Source: Pseudoalteromonas ruthenica (GTDB taxonomy: Bacteria > Pseudomonadota > Gammaproteobacteria > Enterobacterales > Alteromonadaceae). From it: DNA of 64,000 nucleotides. A model generated the notes under the pieces. That model saw only the letters and a program-made list of their open reading frames with translations, had not been told where the DNA came from and ran no database searches. Made by a program: the position numbers and the translations under genes. The number at the start of each line of letters is the position of its first letter. Position 1 is the first letter of the stretch. Shown piece by piece: positions 7,438-17,685 of the stretch. Location: NCBI RefSeq assembly GCF_008808095.1, contig NZ_CP023396.1, forward strand, positions 2,046,001-2,110,000, in the 5' to 3' direction.

Positions 7438-10329
7438 ATGAATTTTTCCTTAGGTCAACGTTGGATCAGTGATACCGAGTCCGATTTAGGATTAGGTACC
7501 GTAGTTGCATTGGAAGGACGCCAAGTAAGCATTCTTTTTCCTGCAAGCGGGGAAAACCGGGTCTATGCACAAAGTGAAGCCCCCGTTACCCGTGTAAAGT
7601 TCAATCCTGGCGATACTATTCGCAGTGCTGATGAATGGGAACTTGAGGTCAGCGAAGTAACACAAAGCGATGGCTTATATACCTACGTAGGCAAACGTCT
7701 TGATAATGACGAACCGGTGGAACTCAAAGAAACTTTTCTCGATCATTTTATTAAGTTTAATAAGCCTCAAGACAGGCTTTTTGCTGGTCAAGTAGACCGT
7801 TTCGACCGTTACACGCTGCGCTACAACACGTGGCAACATCGCTACCAGCGCGCGCAGTCACCACTAAAAGGGTTAATTGGGCAACGCGCTAGCCTTATTG
7901 AGCACCAATTGCATATTGCCCGTGAGGTGGGACAACGTTTTGCTCCGCGCGTGTTACTCAGCGATGAAGTGGGTCTAGGTAAAACCATTGAAGCCGGTAT
8001 GATTTTGCACCAACAGTTGCTTACCGGGCGCGCTGCGCGCGTGCTCATAGTCGTGCCGGAGAATTTACAACATCAATGGCTAGTAGAAATGCTGCGCCGC
8101 TTTAACTTACAGTTTGCCATTTTTGATGAGGAGCGCTGCGCCGAAGCCTATGCCGACAGCCCCAATGTGTTTGAGACCGAACAGTTGGTGCTCACTAGCT
8201 TAGAATTCCTAACCAAGAAAAAACGCTGGTTTGAACAAGCAACCTTGGCGGATTGGGACCTTATGGTGGTTGATGAAGCGCATCACCTAAGCTGGTCGGT
8301 GGATAACCCCAGCACCGAGTATCAGCGCATTGAAGAGCTCAGTCGCGATATTGCCGGTCTTATTTTGCTTACCGCCACCCCAGATCAGCTTGGCCACCAA
8401 AGTCACTTTGCCCGTTTGAAACTGCTCGACCCTGACAGGTTCTATGACTACGACGCCTTTGTTGCCCAAGAGTCACATTATCAAGACATTGCTGACGCAG
8501 CCAATAGCGTACTCCAAGAACAAGCTCTGAGCACTGAACAACAGCAAGTACTTACCAACCTGCTAGGTAGCGAAGCGCAAGCACTACTTGCCGGTATTGC
8601 TAAGGGCGATGAGCAAGCGAAAGCCAGCATGCTAGAGCAGCTTCTGGACCGTCATGGCACAGGGCGCATTTTATTCCGTAACAGCCGCAGTGGCATAAGC
8701 GGCTACCCCGAGCGTATTTTGCACACCTACCCAATGGCAATGCCGTCGCAATACCAAACGGCGATGAACGTAATGGGCAGTTTAGGCAGCTCAGGGCCGG
8801 CTGAGCTCAACGCCATGCGCGCGCTGTTCCCAGAGAAAATGTTCCAAGAATTCGAGGGTCAAGACAGCAGCTGGACACAATTCGACCCTCGGGTACAGTG
8901 GCTTATCGACACCCTCAACGCCAATAAGCCGCAAAAGATGTTGGTGATTTGTGCTAAAGCCGAAACCGCGTTAAGCCTTGAGCAAGCACTGCGTGAACGC
9001 GAGGGGATCAAGGCCGCACTGTTCCATGAAGGTATGAGCATTATTGAACGTGACCGCGCCGCCGCATTCTTTGCCGACATTGAAGACAGTGCTCAGGTCC
9101 TTATTTGTTCTGAGATTGGCTCTGAAGGGCGCAACTTCCAGTTCGCTCACCACCTCGTGCTGTTCGACTTGCCGCTCAACCCAGACCTTCTAGAGCAGCG
9201 CATTGGCCGCTTAGATCGTATCGGTCAAAGCGAAGACATTAAAATTCACGTGCCTTATTTTCAACACACTGCACAAGACATCCTGCTGCAGTGGTATCAC
9301 CATGGATTGAATGCCTTTGAACACACTGCCAGCACTGGGCATATTCTCAATCAAGAGTTTGGCGATGAGCTCATCGAGTTACTGGCTGATGGCAGCTACC
9401 AAGATGAACCGCTGCAAGCACTGGTACAGCGCGTTCATGCGCGTTATCTAGCGCTCAAAGCGCAAATGGAGTCAGGACGTGACCGGTTATTAGAGCTGCA
9501 CTCCAGCGGCCAAGGCCAGTCTGAGCACCTAGTGCAGGATATCAATGCCTTAGACCACAGCTTTGAGTTGCCCAGCTACATGATCAATGTGTTTGATATT
9601 TGGGGTGTAAACCAAGAAGACAAAGGCGAAAATAGCATTATCCTCAAACCCACGGAGCACATGCTTGGTGCCACCTTCCCCTGCTTAAAAGAAGAAGGCA
9701 TCAGTGTCACTTTTGATAGAGACACGGCGCTTGCGCAAGAAGACTTGCACTTTATCAGTTGGGATCACCCCATGGTCGAAGGGGCGATGGAGATGATCTG
9801 TGATGACGATTTTGGCACCGCTTCGGTGGCGCTGTTTAAAAACAAAAAACTGCCGGCCGGCACCTTCTTTGTTGAATTGGTCTACATCGCCGAAGCCATG
9901 GCTCCGAAATCATTACAATTAGGCCGCTATTTACCGCCGACTCCCATACGACTGCTACTGGATAAGGGCGGTAACGACCTCAGCGCCAATGTTGCCTTTG
10001 ATACCTTTAATCAGCAATTAAATGCCGTTGGCAGACAAACGGCTTCGAAACTCGTAAATGCATTACAAAGTGCCATTCACCCGCTAATTGAGCAAGGTAA
10101 TGAGCAGGCGCAGGTGCACATGGAGCAACTACGTGAGCAGGCCAAACAGAGCATGCATCAGGCTCTGGATACAGAGCTGACTCGCTTGCAAAAACTGAAA
10201 GAAATCAATCCGAATATTCGTGACGAGGAGCTCAGTTATTATCGTGATAACAAGCAGCAAATGGATGATTACATCGACAAAGCCAAGGTTAAACTCGATG
10301 CCATTCGCTTAATCGTTGTCAGCCACTAA
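7438..10329 (+). CDS. rapA: RNA polymerase-associated ATPase RapA (HepA)
   Basis: A 963-residue SWI2/SNF2-family ATPase that binds RNA polymerase and recycles it from stalled post-termination complexes; E. coli RapA is 968 residues. The N-terminal part (1-110) is of the RapA Tudor-like type. Walker A is DEVGLGKT at 176-183, and the DEAH-box variant VVDEAHH is near 280. The helicase C-terminal motif QRIGRLDRIGQ and the RapA-specific C-terminal half are present. rluA follows 42 nt downstream, the same order as in E. coli, which supports the call. Confidence 0.97.
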   Translation: MNFSLGQRWISDTESDLGLGTVVALEGRQVSILFPASGENRVYAQSEAPVTRVKFNPGDTIRSADEWELEVSEVTQSDGLYTYVGKRLDNDEPVELKETFLDHFIKFNKPQDRLFAGQVDRFDRYTLRYNTWQHRYQRAQSPLKGLIGQRASLIEHQLHIAREVGQRFAPRVLLSDEVGLGKTIEAGMILHQQLLTGRAARVLIVVPENLQHQWLVEMLRRFNLQFAIFDEERCAEAYADSPNVFETEQLVLTSLEFLTKKKRWFEQATLADWDLMVVDEAHHLSWSVDNPSTEYQRIEELSRDIAGLILLTATPDQLGHQSHFARLKLLDPDRFYDYDAFVAQESHYQDIADAANSVLQEQALSTEQQQVLTNLLGSEAQALLAGIAKGDEQAKASMLEQLLDRHGTGRILFRNSRSGISGYPERILHTYPMAMPSQYQTAMNVMGSLGSSGPAELNAMRALFPEKMFQEFEGQDSSWTQFDPRVQWLIDTLNANKPQKMLVICAKAETALSLEQALREREGIKAALFHEGMSIIERDRAAAFFADIEDSAQVLICSEIGSEGRNFQFAHHLVLFDLPLNPDLLEQRIGRLDRIGQSEDIKIHVPYFQHTAQDILLQWYHHGLNAFEHTASTGHILNQEFGDELIELLADGSYQDEPLQALVQRVHARYLALKAQMESGRDRLLELHSSGQGQSEHLVQDINALDHSFELPSYMINVFDIWGVNQEDKGENSIILKPTEHMLGATFPCLKEEGISVTFDRDTALAQEDLHFISWDHPMVEGAMEMICDDDFGTASVALFKNKKLPAGTFFVELVYIAEAMAPKSLQLGRYLPPTPIRLLLDKGGNDLSANVAFDTFNQQLNAVGRQTASKLVNALQSAIHPLIEQGNEQAQVHMEQLREQAKQSMHQALDTELTRLQKLKEINPNIRDEELSYYRDNKQQMDDYIDKAKVKLDAIRLIVVSH

Positions 10330-10371
10330 GCATTTCTTTAAAATGGCCGGCCTTATCTAACGGGGCTGGCC

Positions 10372-11025
10372 ATGCTGTTACACTATAATCCACCGCGCAC
10401 TCCTTATCTGCGCATTCTTTACCAAGATGATGACTTATTAGTACTGGATAAACCCAGTGGTTTACTCAGCGTTCCCGGTAAAGACCCTAAGCATGCTGAT
10501 TGTGTGATCCGTCGCGCTAACCTTGTTTTTCCTAGCGCCAAAATTGTGCACCGCCTGGATATGGCTACCTCCGGGGTTATTTGTCTGGCATTAAATAAAG
10601 CCGCACACCGCCACCTAAGTATGCAGTTCCAAGAGCGGCAAACGGCCAAGCGTTACCTTGCTCGGGTTGAGGGCCACCTAAAAGAGCAAAGTGGTAGCGT
10701 CGATTTGCCCCTTATTTGCGACTGGCCGAACCGGCCAAAGCAAATGGTCGATCATGACCGAGGAAAACCCTCACTCACGCATTATCAGGTGCTTGATTAT
10801 GAGCAGGACGCCACCCGTGTTGAGCTCACCCCTATCACCGGTCGCAGTCACCAGTTACGCGTACATATGCTTAGCCTAGGACATGTGATCCTCGGCGATA
10901 GACTTTACGCCCACGAACGCGCCAAAGCCCGAGCAGATAGGCTACAACTACACGCCACTTGGTTACAGCTACGCCATCCTAGTAACGAAGAGATGATGGA
11001 GTTCACCGCTTCGTGTCCGTTCTAA
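10372..11025 (+). CDS. rluA: RluA-family pseudouridine synthase (tRNA U32 / 23S rRNA U746)
   Basis: A 217-residue pseudouridine synthase with the catalytic block HRLDMATSG at 60-68 (Asp63 nucleophile) and the later motif GRSHQLRVHML. Length (E. coli RluA 219), absence of an N-terminal S4 domain and position directly after rapA all fit RluA, which modifies U746 of 23S rRNA and U32 of several tRNAs. It probably shares the rapA transcript. A more distant RluA-family member is possible but less likely. Confidence 0.9.
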   Translation: MLLHYNPPRTPYLRILYQDDDLLVLDKPSGLLSVPGKDPKHADCVIRRANLVFPSAKIVHRLDMATSGVICLALNKAAHRHLSMQFQERQTAKRYLARVEGHLKEQSGSVDLPLICDWPNRPKQMVDHDRGKPSLTHYQVLDYEQDATRVELTPITGRSHQLRVHMLSLGHVILGDRLYAHERAKARADRLQLHATWLQLRHPSNEEMMEFTASCPF

Positions 11026-11088
11026 ACTTTTTATGACGTTGGCCGATAGCTATGTAGATATAAAAATAATAGAGGGTGTTTAACGTCT

Positions 11089-11979
11089 GTGCTGCGATTG
11101 ATACTGATATTAATAGGGTTGCTCGTGCAATGGCCAGCCAATGCCAGCCCGGCCCTCGATAGGCATTACCTAGCTAGCCTCGATGAGACACAAACGCTAC
11201 TCGCCAAAGGGGAAGAGTTTAGTGTGGTGTTTCGCCCACATATGGCGTCAGAGCACCGCGGTGTAGTGCTTATGATCCCGAGCATCGACGACCCCTATGG
11301 TAATCAACGTGGTTTTATTTTTTTACGGGCACTGCTCAGTGAGCGTGGCTACAGCAGCTACCTCTTAGTTAACCACCCAGCAACACGTGACGATGAGCAA
11401 CAGAGCGAAGCTGCCCAGCAAGACGCTAGCGAAGAGCAGCAACAAGACCAAACGCAGCAATCTCAGGAGCCGCCTCCACAACCTGCTGACGAAACCGAGC
11501 AGCCGCAACCCAGTTATGTCCCAGGCTATCAACAAGCCATCTCCTCTGAACTGTTGGATAAAGAACAACAGCGCTTAAGCGCACAACTTACTAGTCTGCT
11601 AGAGCGGGCACAAGAGCAAGGCAAAGCGGTTAGTGTGTTCGCTGCTGGGCGCAGCGCCGGCTTACTCAGTGAGTACTTTGTCGATAATCTACAGGTGGAT
11701 ATTAACGCGTTTATTGCTGTGGGCGCCTACTTGCCGGTCCCTGCGCGCCACCATCACATTAGCGCCAATTTATCAGTGATGCCCCCTGCGGTGCTCGACG
11801 TGTACACCCCTTTTGATCATAGCTGGGCCACACAGCAACGGCCACAGCGACGACTCTGGGCAGAGAAAAACAGAAAATTTGATTACCGCCAACGTACATT
11901 ATTCGCTGAGCTTAGTGAGCAGCAGCAAATACACCGCCTAGCAACGGAAATCGACGGTTTTCTGCGGCGCTTATTCTAA
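11089..11979 (+). CDS. DUF3530 family protein, alpha/beta-hydrolase-like, exported
   Basis: A 296-residue protein read from a GTG start with AGAGGG 12 nt upstream. A signal peptide of about 19 residues ends at ANA. The remainder matches the DUF3530 family pattern, with a nucleophile-elbow-like GRSAG at 187-191, so an alpha/beta-hydrolase fold is likely. Residues about 103-141 are an insertion of almost only Gln, Glu, Asp and Pro, which looks like an unstructured linker. The function and substrate are unknown. Its last four bases overlap the end of convergent djlA. Confidence 0.72.
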   Translation: MLRLILILIGLLVQWPANASPALDRHYLASLDETQTLLAKGEEFSVVFRPHMASEHRGVVLMIPSIDDPYGNQRGFIFLRALLSERGYSSYLLVNHPATRDDEQQSEAAQQDASEEQQQDQTQQSQEPPPQPADETEQPQPSYVPGYQQAISSELLDKEQQRLSAQLTSLLERAQEQGKAVSVFAAGRSAGLLSEYFVDNLQVDINAFIAVGAYLPVPARHHHISANLSVMPPAVLDVYTPFDHSWATQQRPQRRLWAEKNRKFDYRQRTLFAELSEQQQIHRLATEIDGFLRRLF

Positions 11980-12818
11980 GCCTTTAAGTACTCATACGCC
12001 GCTTGGATATCCTGACTTTTCTTTTGCGCTAACTTCATCATATGCTCAGGAAGGCCCTGAGAGACTAACTTATCTGGATGGTGCTGCGCCATCAACTTGC
12101 GGTAGGCCTTTTTAACAGTGCGCGCATCCGCTCCCTCTTCCAAACCAAGAATATCCAACGCCTGACGACGATTCATACCCGCATCGCTGGTACTTGATGT
12201 ACGCCCTTGATGATGCTGCTGTTGTTGCTGAGAAAAGCGTTGCTGCTGTTGGCGAAAAGCAAATTCGGCTTGGTAGCGTTTGAGGATAAAGTTAAAATGG
12301 GTTTTACTGACACCCAGCCCTTTGGCGACCTGCTCCAACAGCGCTTTTTCTTGCTCGGCTAAGTGACCATCACTGAAGGCCATCTGAATTTGGATTTCCA
12401 AAAATAACTGCAACATATCGAAGCGCCCGGCAAAATGCTCGCGGAACTCTCGCAGCGTCGCATTCATGGAGAAATCAGCCTCTTTCCCCGCGCGAAATGC
12501 ATGCTGAGCTTCGCGCTTGTCTTCACCACTTAAGCCCATTTCATCCATAAACTGTGTAGCTGCACGAATGTGCATCTCGTTGACGCGACCGTTGGATTTC
12601 GCAATGTGCCCCATGACAGCAAAGCAACTAGAGAAAAATAAGGCTTGGCGCTGAGATACATCTTCGTGGTTAAAAAAGCCACGAAAACCGCCAGCACGGT
12701 CAAAGTCCTGCTTTAAGCTTCTATCGAACATATGCCCAACGAACAGCCCCAATAAGGCGCCAAGAAACTTACCAAACATAAAGCCAAAGCAGGCACCAAG
12801 AAGCTTGCCCCACATCAC
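11976..12818 (-). CDS. djlA: Membrane-anchored DnaJ-like co-chaperone DjlA
   Basis: A 280-residue DjlA. The N-terminal membrane segment (about 3-30) is rich in Gly and Phe, the dimerising anchor typical of DjlA. The middle is a TerB-like helical domain. The C-terminal J domain (217-280) has the HPD motif at 247-249, which stimulates DnaK ATPase. A Gln-rich linker (about 190-208) joins the last two. It is divergent from lptD, as in many gammaproteobacteria, and linked to control of envelope stress and capsule in E. coli. Confidence 0.95.
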   Translation of the reverse strand: MMWGKLLGACFGFMFGKFLGALLGLFVGHMFDRSLKQDFDRAGGFRGFFNHEDVSQRQALFFSSCFAVMGHIAKSNGRVNEMHIRAATQFMDEMGLSGEDKREAQHAFRAGKEADFSMNATLREFREHFAGRFDMLQLFLEIQIQMAFSDGHLAEQEKALLEQVAKGLGVSKTHFNFILKRYQAEFAFRQQQQRFSQQQQQHHQGRTSSTSDAGMNRRQALDILGLEEGADARTVKKAYRKLMAQHHPDKLVSQGLPEHMMKLAQKKSQDIQAAYEYLKA

Positions 12819-12950
12819 CTAAATACCTCTGAAAACCAATGTGCACCACATAGTGACGAAAAATCATCGAACTAACAAGCGAAAGCATGACCCAGTAGCG
12901 CAGCTAGTTGTATACCCTAGCGCTTTTATTGCTAACAATTTTTAACCCTT

Positions 12951-12978
12951 ATCCGCTGACATCGCTTTGTCAGCGGAT
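12951..12978. repeat. Perfect 11-bp inverted repeat upstream of lptD
   Basis: ATCCGCTGACA and its exact complement TGTCAGCGGAT are separated by six bases (TCGCTT). No T tract follows on either strand, so it is not an intrinsic terminator. It lies 82 nt before the lptD start codon in the djlA-lptD divergent spacer and could be an operator or a transcript hairpin. Confidence 0.7.
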
Positions 12979-13059
12979 GTAATTACGGAAAAATTGCTTT
13001 ATTATGTCATGCTTATTTCCAGTGCACTTGGCAAGCAACATTAAGTTTAAGGGAAGTCG

Positions 13060-15381
13060 ATGAATAAATTGTGGGGCATGGTTATTCTCGCCCTGTATGG
13101 TGCCAGCGCAGGCGCCGTTTTTGCGCGCACAGCAGAGCTTGCGGCCAACACCGCTTCGGCGCAAGAGCACACAGATACCGATAAAAAACAGTTATCACAA
13201 AATATGAAGGTAGCGCACTGCTTAGCTGCTTCACGCCCTGCGCCTTGGCAAGCCCCTAACTTACCCTTGGGTCTAGTAGAAATTGTTTCCGACGACGTTG
13301 AATTAATAGGCCAAGATAGTGCTCAGTTTGACGGCAACGTCAACATCAATACGCGCACCATGAGCTTACAAGCGCAGTCGGCACTGATCGACAAACAACA
13401 AGGTTTATTAAATGCGACTGGGCCGCTAACTTACCGAGACGGTGTCTCTAAAATCACCAGTCGCGGCTTAAATGCAAGCTTAAACGACTCTAATATCAGC
13501 CTTCTTGGTGCCGATTATCAGCTCACTCAACAGCAAGGCCGTGGTGGCGCTGAACAATTGCAGGTTAATGAGGACGCCTTAGAGCTGAGTAATGCCAGCT
13601 TCACGACCTGCCCAGTCGATAGCGAAACCTGGGCAATCAGCGCCGATAAAATCATTCTTTCGCAAAAAGAAGGTTGGGGCGAGACCTACGGTGCCACACT
13701 GAAAATTTATGACACTCCGGTGTTGTATCTGCCTTATTTTACCTTTCCTATTGATGATAAACGCAAAACAGGGTTTTTAGCACCACAGATTTCCAGCTCA
13801 AACCGATTTGGCGTGGAGACTATCACTCCTTACTACATCAACTTGGCTCCTAATTACGACCTCACATTAACGCCGCGCTATATGTCCAAAAAAGGTATTC
13901 AGCTGCAGTCTGAGTTTCGTTATTTAACCCCGAGCAGCCAAGGTTTGCTAGGGCTCGAATACTTGGATTCAGATAAAAGTGAGCGCGAGCTTGGAAACCG
14001 TTATTTATTCCACTGGCAGCAGCAGAGCTACTTTAGTGATGTCTGGCGTGCAGGCGTTGATATTACGAATGTGAGTGACGATAACTACCTCACGGATTTG
14101 AATTCTAATTACGCCAATAAAACCGACACCCACTTAGCCCGTACGGGGATTCTTACCCATTTGGGTGAGCGTTGGCGCACTGATATACAATTGCAAGATT
14201 ATGAAGTCCTGGGCGACCATCTTGAGTCCTACACAACCTTGCCTCGCATCGGCTTTACACAGACGAATGCCTATAAATTGGGTTGGTTTGACGCCACAGT
14301 AAGCGGCGAGTTGAGCCATTTCCGTAACAGCACGCGAACTATTGATGAAGCCACACGAGTGCACATAGAACCGCAACTGCGTTTTAGTGAAGAGCGTTAT
14401 GCGTGGTCATTTCTCTCCGAGTTCAGTGTGCTGCACACTTATTATGACCAGCAAGGTAACCTTGAAGGGACGCAGTATGAGCAAACGGTAAACAGAACCC
14501 TACCGAAAGTTCGCCTATACAGCCAACTTAACTTCGAGCGCGACACCAGTTTACTCGTCGAAGATGGTATTCAAACCCTGGAACCACAAATTCAATATTT
14601 GTACACCCCCAATAAAGACCAAAATAACATTGGCCTGTTTGATACCACCAAACTCCAAGACGACTTTTATGGCCTGTTCCGCGATCGTCGTTTCTCCGGT
14701 GTAGACCGCATCGCTGCGGCTAACCAAATTACCCTCGGGGCGACAACGCGTATCTTTGATAAACAAAATGAGGAATTATTTAACCTCAGTGTCGGGCAAA
14801 TATTTTATCTCTCTGATTCTGCTAAACCCACAGAGCAAGACTTTGCCGGCGAAAACAATTACAACGCGTTATTCGCCGGTGAAGCCATGTGGCACTGGCA
14901 CCGTCGTTGGTATCTCTCCGGCGGCATTCAGTATGACACCGATGGCAAGCAAATAATCCAATCCCATGTGACCCTAGATTATAAGGGCGACGATAATGAG
15001 TTGGTGCAGTTGAACCATCGCTATGCAAACGATGTCTCAGGGAATACAATTGAGCAAATAGGTATGTTTACCAGTGTCCCAATTGACGATAACTGGCAAT
15101 TCGTGGCCAGCTACCACCGTGATATTGAAACCGGTCGTAGCATCGAAGTGTTCAGTGGTTTACAGTATGAGTCATGTTGTTGGGCAGTGCAGATCACTGG
15201 CCGCAGACAAATAGAAACGGACTTAAACCAAAGCATAAACCAAGAGCAAGCCATCTTCGACTCGGGGATCGGCATCAAATTTGTCCTTAAAGGACTTGGA
15301 GGCAAGAGCAGTTATGATGCACAAAAGTTACTTAGAGAAGGCATTTTTGGCTACCGTCGCCCCTATTTCCTTACCAATTAA
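13060..15381 (+). CDS. lptD: LPS-assembly outer membrane protein LptD
   Basis: A 773-residue outer membrane barrel that inserts LPS into the outer leaflet together with LptE. A signal peptide covers about residues 1-22. The periplasmic OstA/LptA-like beta-jellyroll (about 70-210) precedes the barrel. Four cysteines fit the disulfide pattern required for function in E. coli: Cys54 and Cys184 in the N-terminal part and the adjacent pair Cys706-Cys707 at the end. It is the first gene of the lptD-surA-pdxA-rsmA-apaG-apaH series, the same order as in E. coli. Confidence 0.96.
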   Translation: MNKLWGMVILALYGASAGAVFARTAELAANTASAQEHTDTDKKQLSQNMKVAHCLAASRPAPWQAPNLPLGLVEIVSDDVELIGQDSAQFDGNVNINTRTMSLQAQSALIDKQQGLLNATGPLTYRDGVSKITSRGLNASLNDSNISLLGADYQLTQQQGRGGAEQLQVNEDALELSNASFTTCPVDSETWAISADKIILSQKEGWGETYGATLKIYDTPVLYLPYFTFPIDDKRKTGFLAPQISSSNRFGVETITPYYINLAPNYDLTLTPRYMSKKGIQLQSEFRYLTPSSQGLLGLEYLDSDKSERELGNRYLFHWQQQSYFSDVWRAGVDITNVSDDNYLTDLNSNYANKTDTHLARTGILTHLGERWRTDIQLQDYEVLGDHLESYTTLPRIGFTQTNAYKLGWFDATVSGELSHFRNSTRTIDEATRVHIEPQLRFSEERYAWSFLSEFSVLHTYYDQQGNLEGTQYEQTVNRTLPKVRLYSQLNFERDTSLLVEDGIQTLEPQIQYLYTPNKDQNNIGLFDTTKLQDDFYGLFRDRRFSGVDRIAAANQITLGATTRIFDKQNEELFNLSVGQIFYLSDSAKPTEQDFAGENNYNALFAGEAMWHWHRRWYLSGGIQYDTDGKQIIQSHVTLDYKGDDNELVQLNHRYANDVSGNTIEQIGMFTSVPIDDNWQFVASYHRDIETGRSIEVFSGLQYESCCWAVQITGRRQIETDLNQSINQEQAIFDSGIGIKFVLKGLGGKSSYDAQKLLREGIFGYRRPYFLTN

Positions 15382-15394
15382 AGCAATAAAAAGT

Positions 15395-16687
15395 ATGAAA
15401 TTCAGACGTTTTTTAGCAACAACTTTATTCGCCCTAGGGTTATCTCAGGGTGTACAAGCACAAGAACAACTTATTGACCAAGTCGTAGGTATCGTTAACG
15501 AAGGGGTGATCCTTGAAAGTGAAGTGGACGCCATTGTTAACCGAGTAAAAGCACAAGCCAAAGAAAGTGGTCAAGATCTTCCCACTGACAGTGCTTTACG
15601 TGTGCAAGCTATTGAGCGACTCGTCAATCAAACCTTACTGATGCAAATGGCCGACCGTATGGGCTTAGAAATCTCCGATGGCCAGCTTGATCAAACTCTT
15701 GCAACCATGGCTAAAGACCAAGGCGGTACGATTGCCGACATGCGTCGCTCTGTGGAAGCATCCGGTGAAAGCTTCGCCCAATTCCGTGAAGATATTCGTA
15801 AAGAGATCACCACTCAGCAGGTATTGCGCGCTAACGTCGATCGTCGTATCTACATTAGCTTGCAAGAGATTGAAAACCTCTTACAAATTATGGAGCAGCA
15901 AGGCGGCAACAGTGAGGAATATGATATTGGCCATATTCTTATCGATATTCCCAGCTCTGCAACGCCAGAGGAAATTGCCAGTGCGCAAGACCGTGCAGCT
16001 AAAGTAATTGAATTACTTGAAGAAGGCCGAGAGTTTAAGCGTATCGCAATCGCCTCATCCAGTGGCTCTAAGGCGCTCGAAGGTGGACAGCTAGGGTGGA
16101 TGAGCACCAATGAAATGCCTTCATTATTTGCCGAGGCAGTGAAAGGTAAGAAAAAGGACACGATTGTTGGCCCACTGCGCAGTGGCGCGGGCTTTCACAT
16201 CATTAAAGTACAAGACGTGCGTGGCCGCCAAGTCGTGGAAACTGTCGAGATGCGCTCACGTCACATTCTTCTCAAGCCCTCAATTATATTGAGTGAAGAG
16301 AAAGCACGCTCAATGCTTGAAGGCTTTGTCAAAGACTTGCGTGCCGGTGATGCTGACTTTGCCGAATTGGCAAAAGAATATTCTGAAGATCCGGGCTCAG
16401 CGCTTAAAGGTGGTGAGTACGATTGGACCGACCCTACTACCTATGTGCCTGCGTTTCGCGATACGTTAATGTCGCTAGAAAAAGGCGAGATCAGTGAACC
16501 GTTCCGTTCCACTTTCGGCTGGCACATCGTGCAGCTGTTAGATAAACGCGTCGCCGATAAAACCGATTTAGCGAAGAAAAACCGTGCTCAACAGCTGCTA
16601 TATAATCGTAAGTTCAAAGAAGAGAGCTTTGCGTTCCAGCAGGAGATCCGCGAGCAAGCGCACATTGAGATCTTCGCAGAGGATTAA
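15395..16687 (+). CDS. surA: Periplasmic chaperone / peptidyl-prolyl isomerase SurA
   Basis: A 430-residue SurA (E. coli 428) that chaperones outer membrane proteins, including LptD, through the periplasm. The frame is open upstream to 15281, but the proper start is the ATG at 15395: it begins the signal peptide ([10 protein letters not shown], cleaved after VQAQ) and follows the lptD stop by 13 nt. The N-terminal chaperone domain is followed by two parvulin (PPIC) domains beginning near the motifs [10 protein letters not shown] and [10 protein letters not shown], then the C-terminal helix. Confidence 0.96.
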   Translation: MKFRRFLATTLFALGLSQGVQAQEQLIDQVVGIVNEGVILESEVDAIVNRVKAQAKESGQDLPTDSALRVQAIERLVNQTLLMQMADRMGLEISDGQLDQTLATMAKDQGGTIADMRRSVEASGESFAQFREDIRKEITTQQVLRANVDRRIYISLQEIENLLQIMEQQGGNSEEYDIGHILIDIPSSATPEEIASAQDRAAKVIELLEEGREFKRIAIASSSGSKALEGGQLGWMSTNEMPSLFAEAVKGKKKDTIVGPLRSGAGFHIIKVQDVRGRQVVETVEMRSRHILLKPSIILSEEKARSMLEGFVKDLRAGDADFAELAKEYSEDPGSALKGGEYDWTDPTTYVPAFRDTLMSLEKGEISEPFRSTFGWHIVQLLDKRVADKTDLAKKNRAQQLLYNRKFKEESFAFQQEIREQAHIEIFAED

Positions 16688-17685
16688 TGGTTATGACCTT
16701 ACGTATCGCCATTACTCCGGGGGAGCCGGCTGGCATAGGCCCGGACTTATTGCTTGAATTAGCACAGCAGCAGTGGCCCGCACAACTGGTCGCTATTGCT
16801 GATGCTAAGCTATTGCAACAACGAGCCAAAGCGCTGGGTCTGCCGCTACGGTTAACGCCTTTTGATGAGCAAGCTCCTGCCCAGCCCAGCGCAGCGGGTG
16901 AGTTGTATATCCATCAAGTCGATTTAGCAACGCCTGTGGTGGCTGGTGAACTTGATGAGAAAAATGGCGAATATGTGCTTGATACTCTGCGTATTGCCTG
17001 TGAGAAAAACATGGATGGCACGTTCGATGCCATCGTCACAGGCCCAGTTCACAAAGGTATCATTAATAAAGCGGGTATTTCTTTTAGCGGGCACACCGAA
17101 TATTTTGCACAACAATCAAATACCCCGGATGTCGTGATGCTGTTAGCAACACAAGGACTGCGAGTTGCGTTAGTCACCACGCACATCCCGCTGGCCTATG
17201 TAGCCAAAGCCATTACAGAAGAGCGCTTGAAAAAGGTAATTGGTATTCTTGAGCACGATTTACGTACTAAATTCGCAATTGCCAAACCGCGCATTTTAGT
17301 CTGTGGTTTAAACCCACACGCTGGCGAAGGCGGGCACCTTGGCCGTGAAGAAATTGAAGTGATCACTCCGACCTTGGAAGCGCTAAATCAACAAGGTATG
17401 AACTTAGTGGGCCCCCTTCCTGCAGACACCCTTTTCCAAGATAAATACCTCAATGAGGCGGATGCAGTACTAGCGATGTATCACGATCAGGGGTTGCCTG
17501 TGTTAAAATATAAGGGTTTTGGAAATTCCGTAAATATCACCCTTGGCCTCCCTTTTATTCGCACCTCAGTCGATCACGGCACTGCCCTTGACTTAGCTGC
17601 GAGTGGCCAAGCAGACGCTGGCAGTTTTCGCGTTGCTTTAAATGAAGCAATCAAAATGGCGAGCAAAAAAGCTAAGAGACAATGA
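16687..17685 (+). CDS. pdxA: 4-hydroxythreonine-4-phosphate dehydrogenase PdxA
   Basis: A 332-residue NAD-dependent, metal-containing dehydrogenase of pyridoxal phosphate synthesis, with E. coli PdxA at 329. Signature segments are [11 protein letters not shown] at the N terminus, the substrate/metal residues His136 (SGHTEYF) and His166 (TTHIPL), and the late motif MYHDQGLP. The ATG overlaps the surA stop (TAATG), and a second ATG two codons later (16693) is an equally possible start. It overlaps rsmA by four bases, so translation of the three genes is probably coupled. Confidence 0.95.
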   Translation: MVMTLRIAITPGEPAGIGPDLLLELAQQQWPAQLVAIADAKLLQQRAKALGLPLRLTPFDEQAPAQPSAAGELYIHQVDLATPVVAGELDEKNGEYVLDTLRIACEKNMDGTFDAIVTGPVHKGIINKAGISFSGHTEYFAQQSNTPDVVMLLATQGLRVALVTTHIPLAYVAKAITEERLKKVIGILEHDLRTKFAIAKPRILVCGLNPHAGEGGHLGREEIEVITPTLEALNQQGMNLVGPLPADTLFQDKYLNEADAVLAMYHDQGLPVLKYKGFGNSVNITLGLPFIRTSVDHGTALDLAASGQADAGSFRVALNEAIKMASKKAKRQ

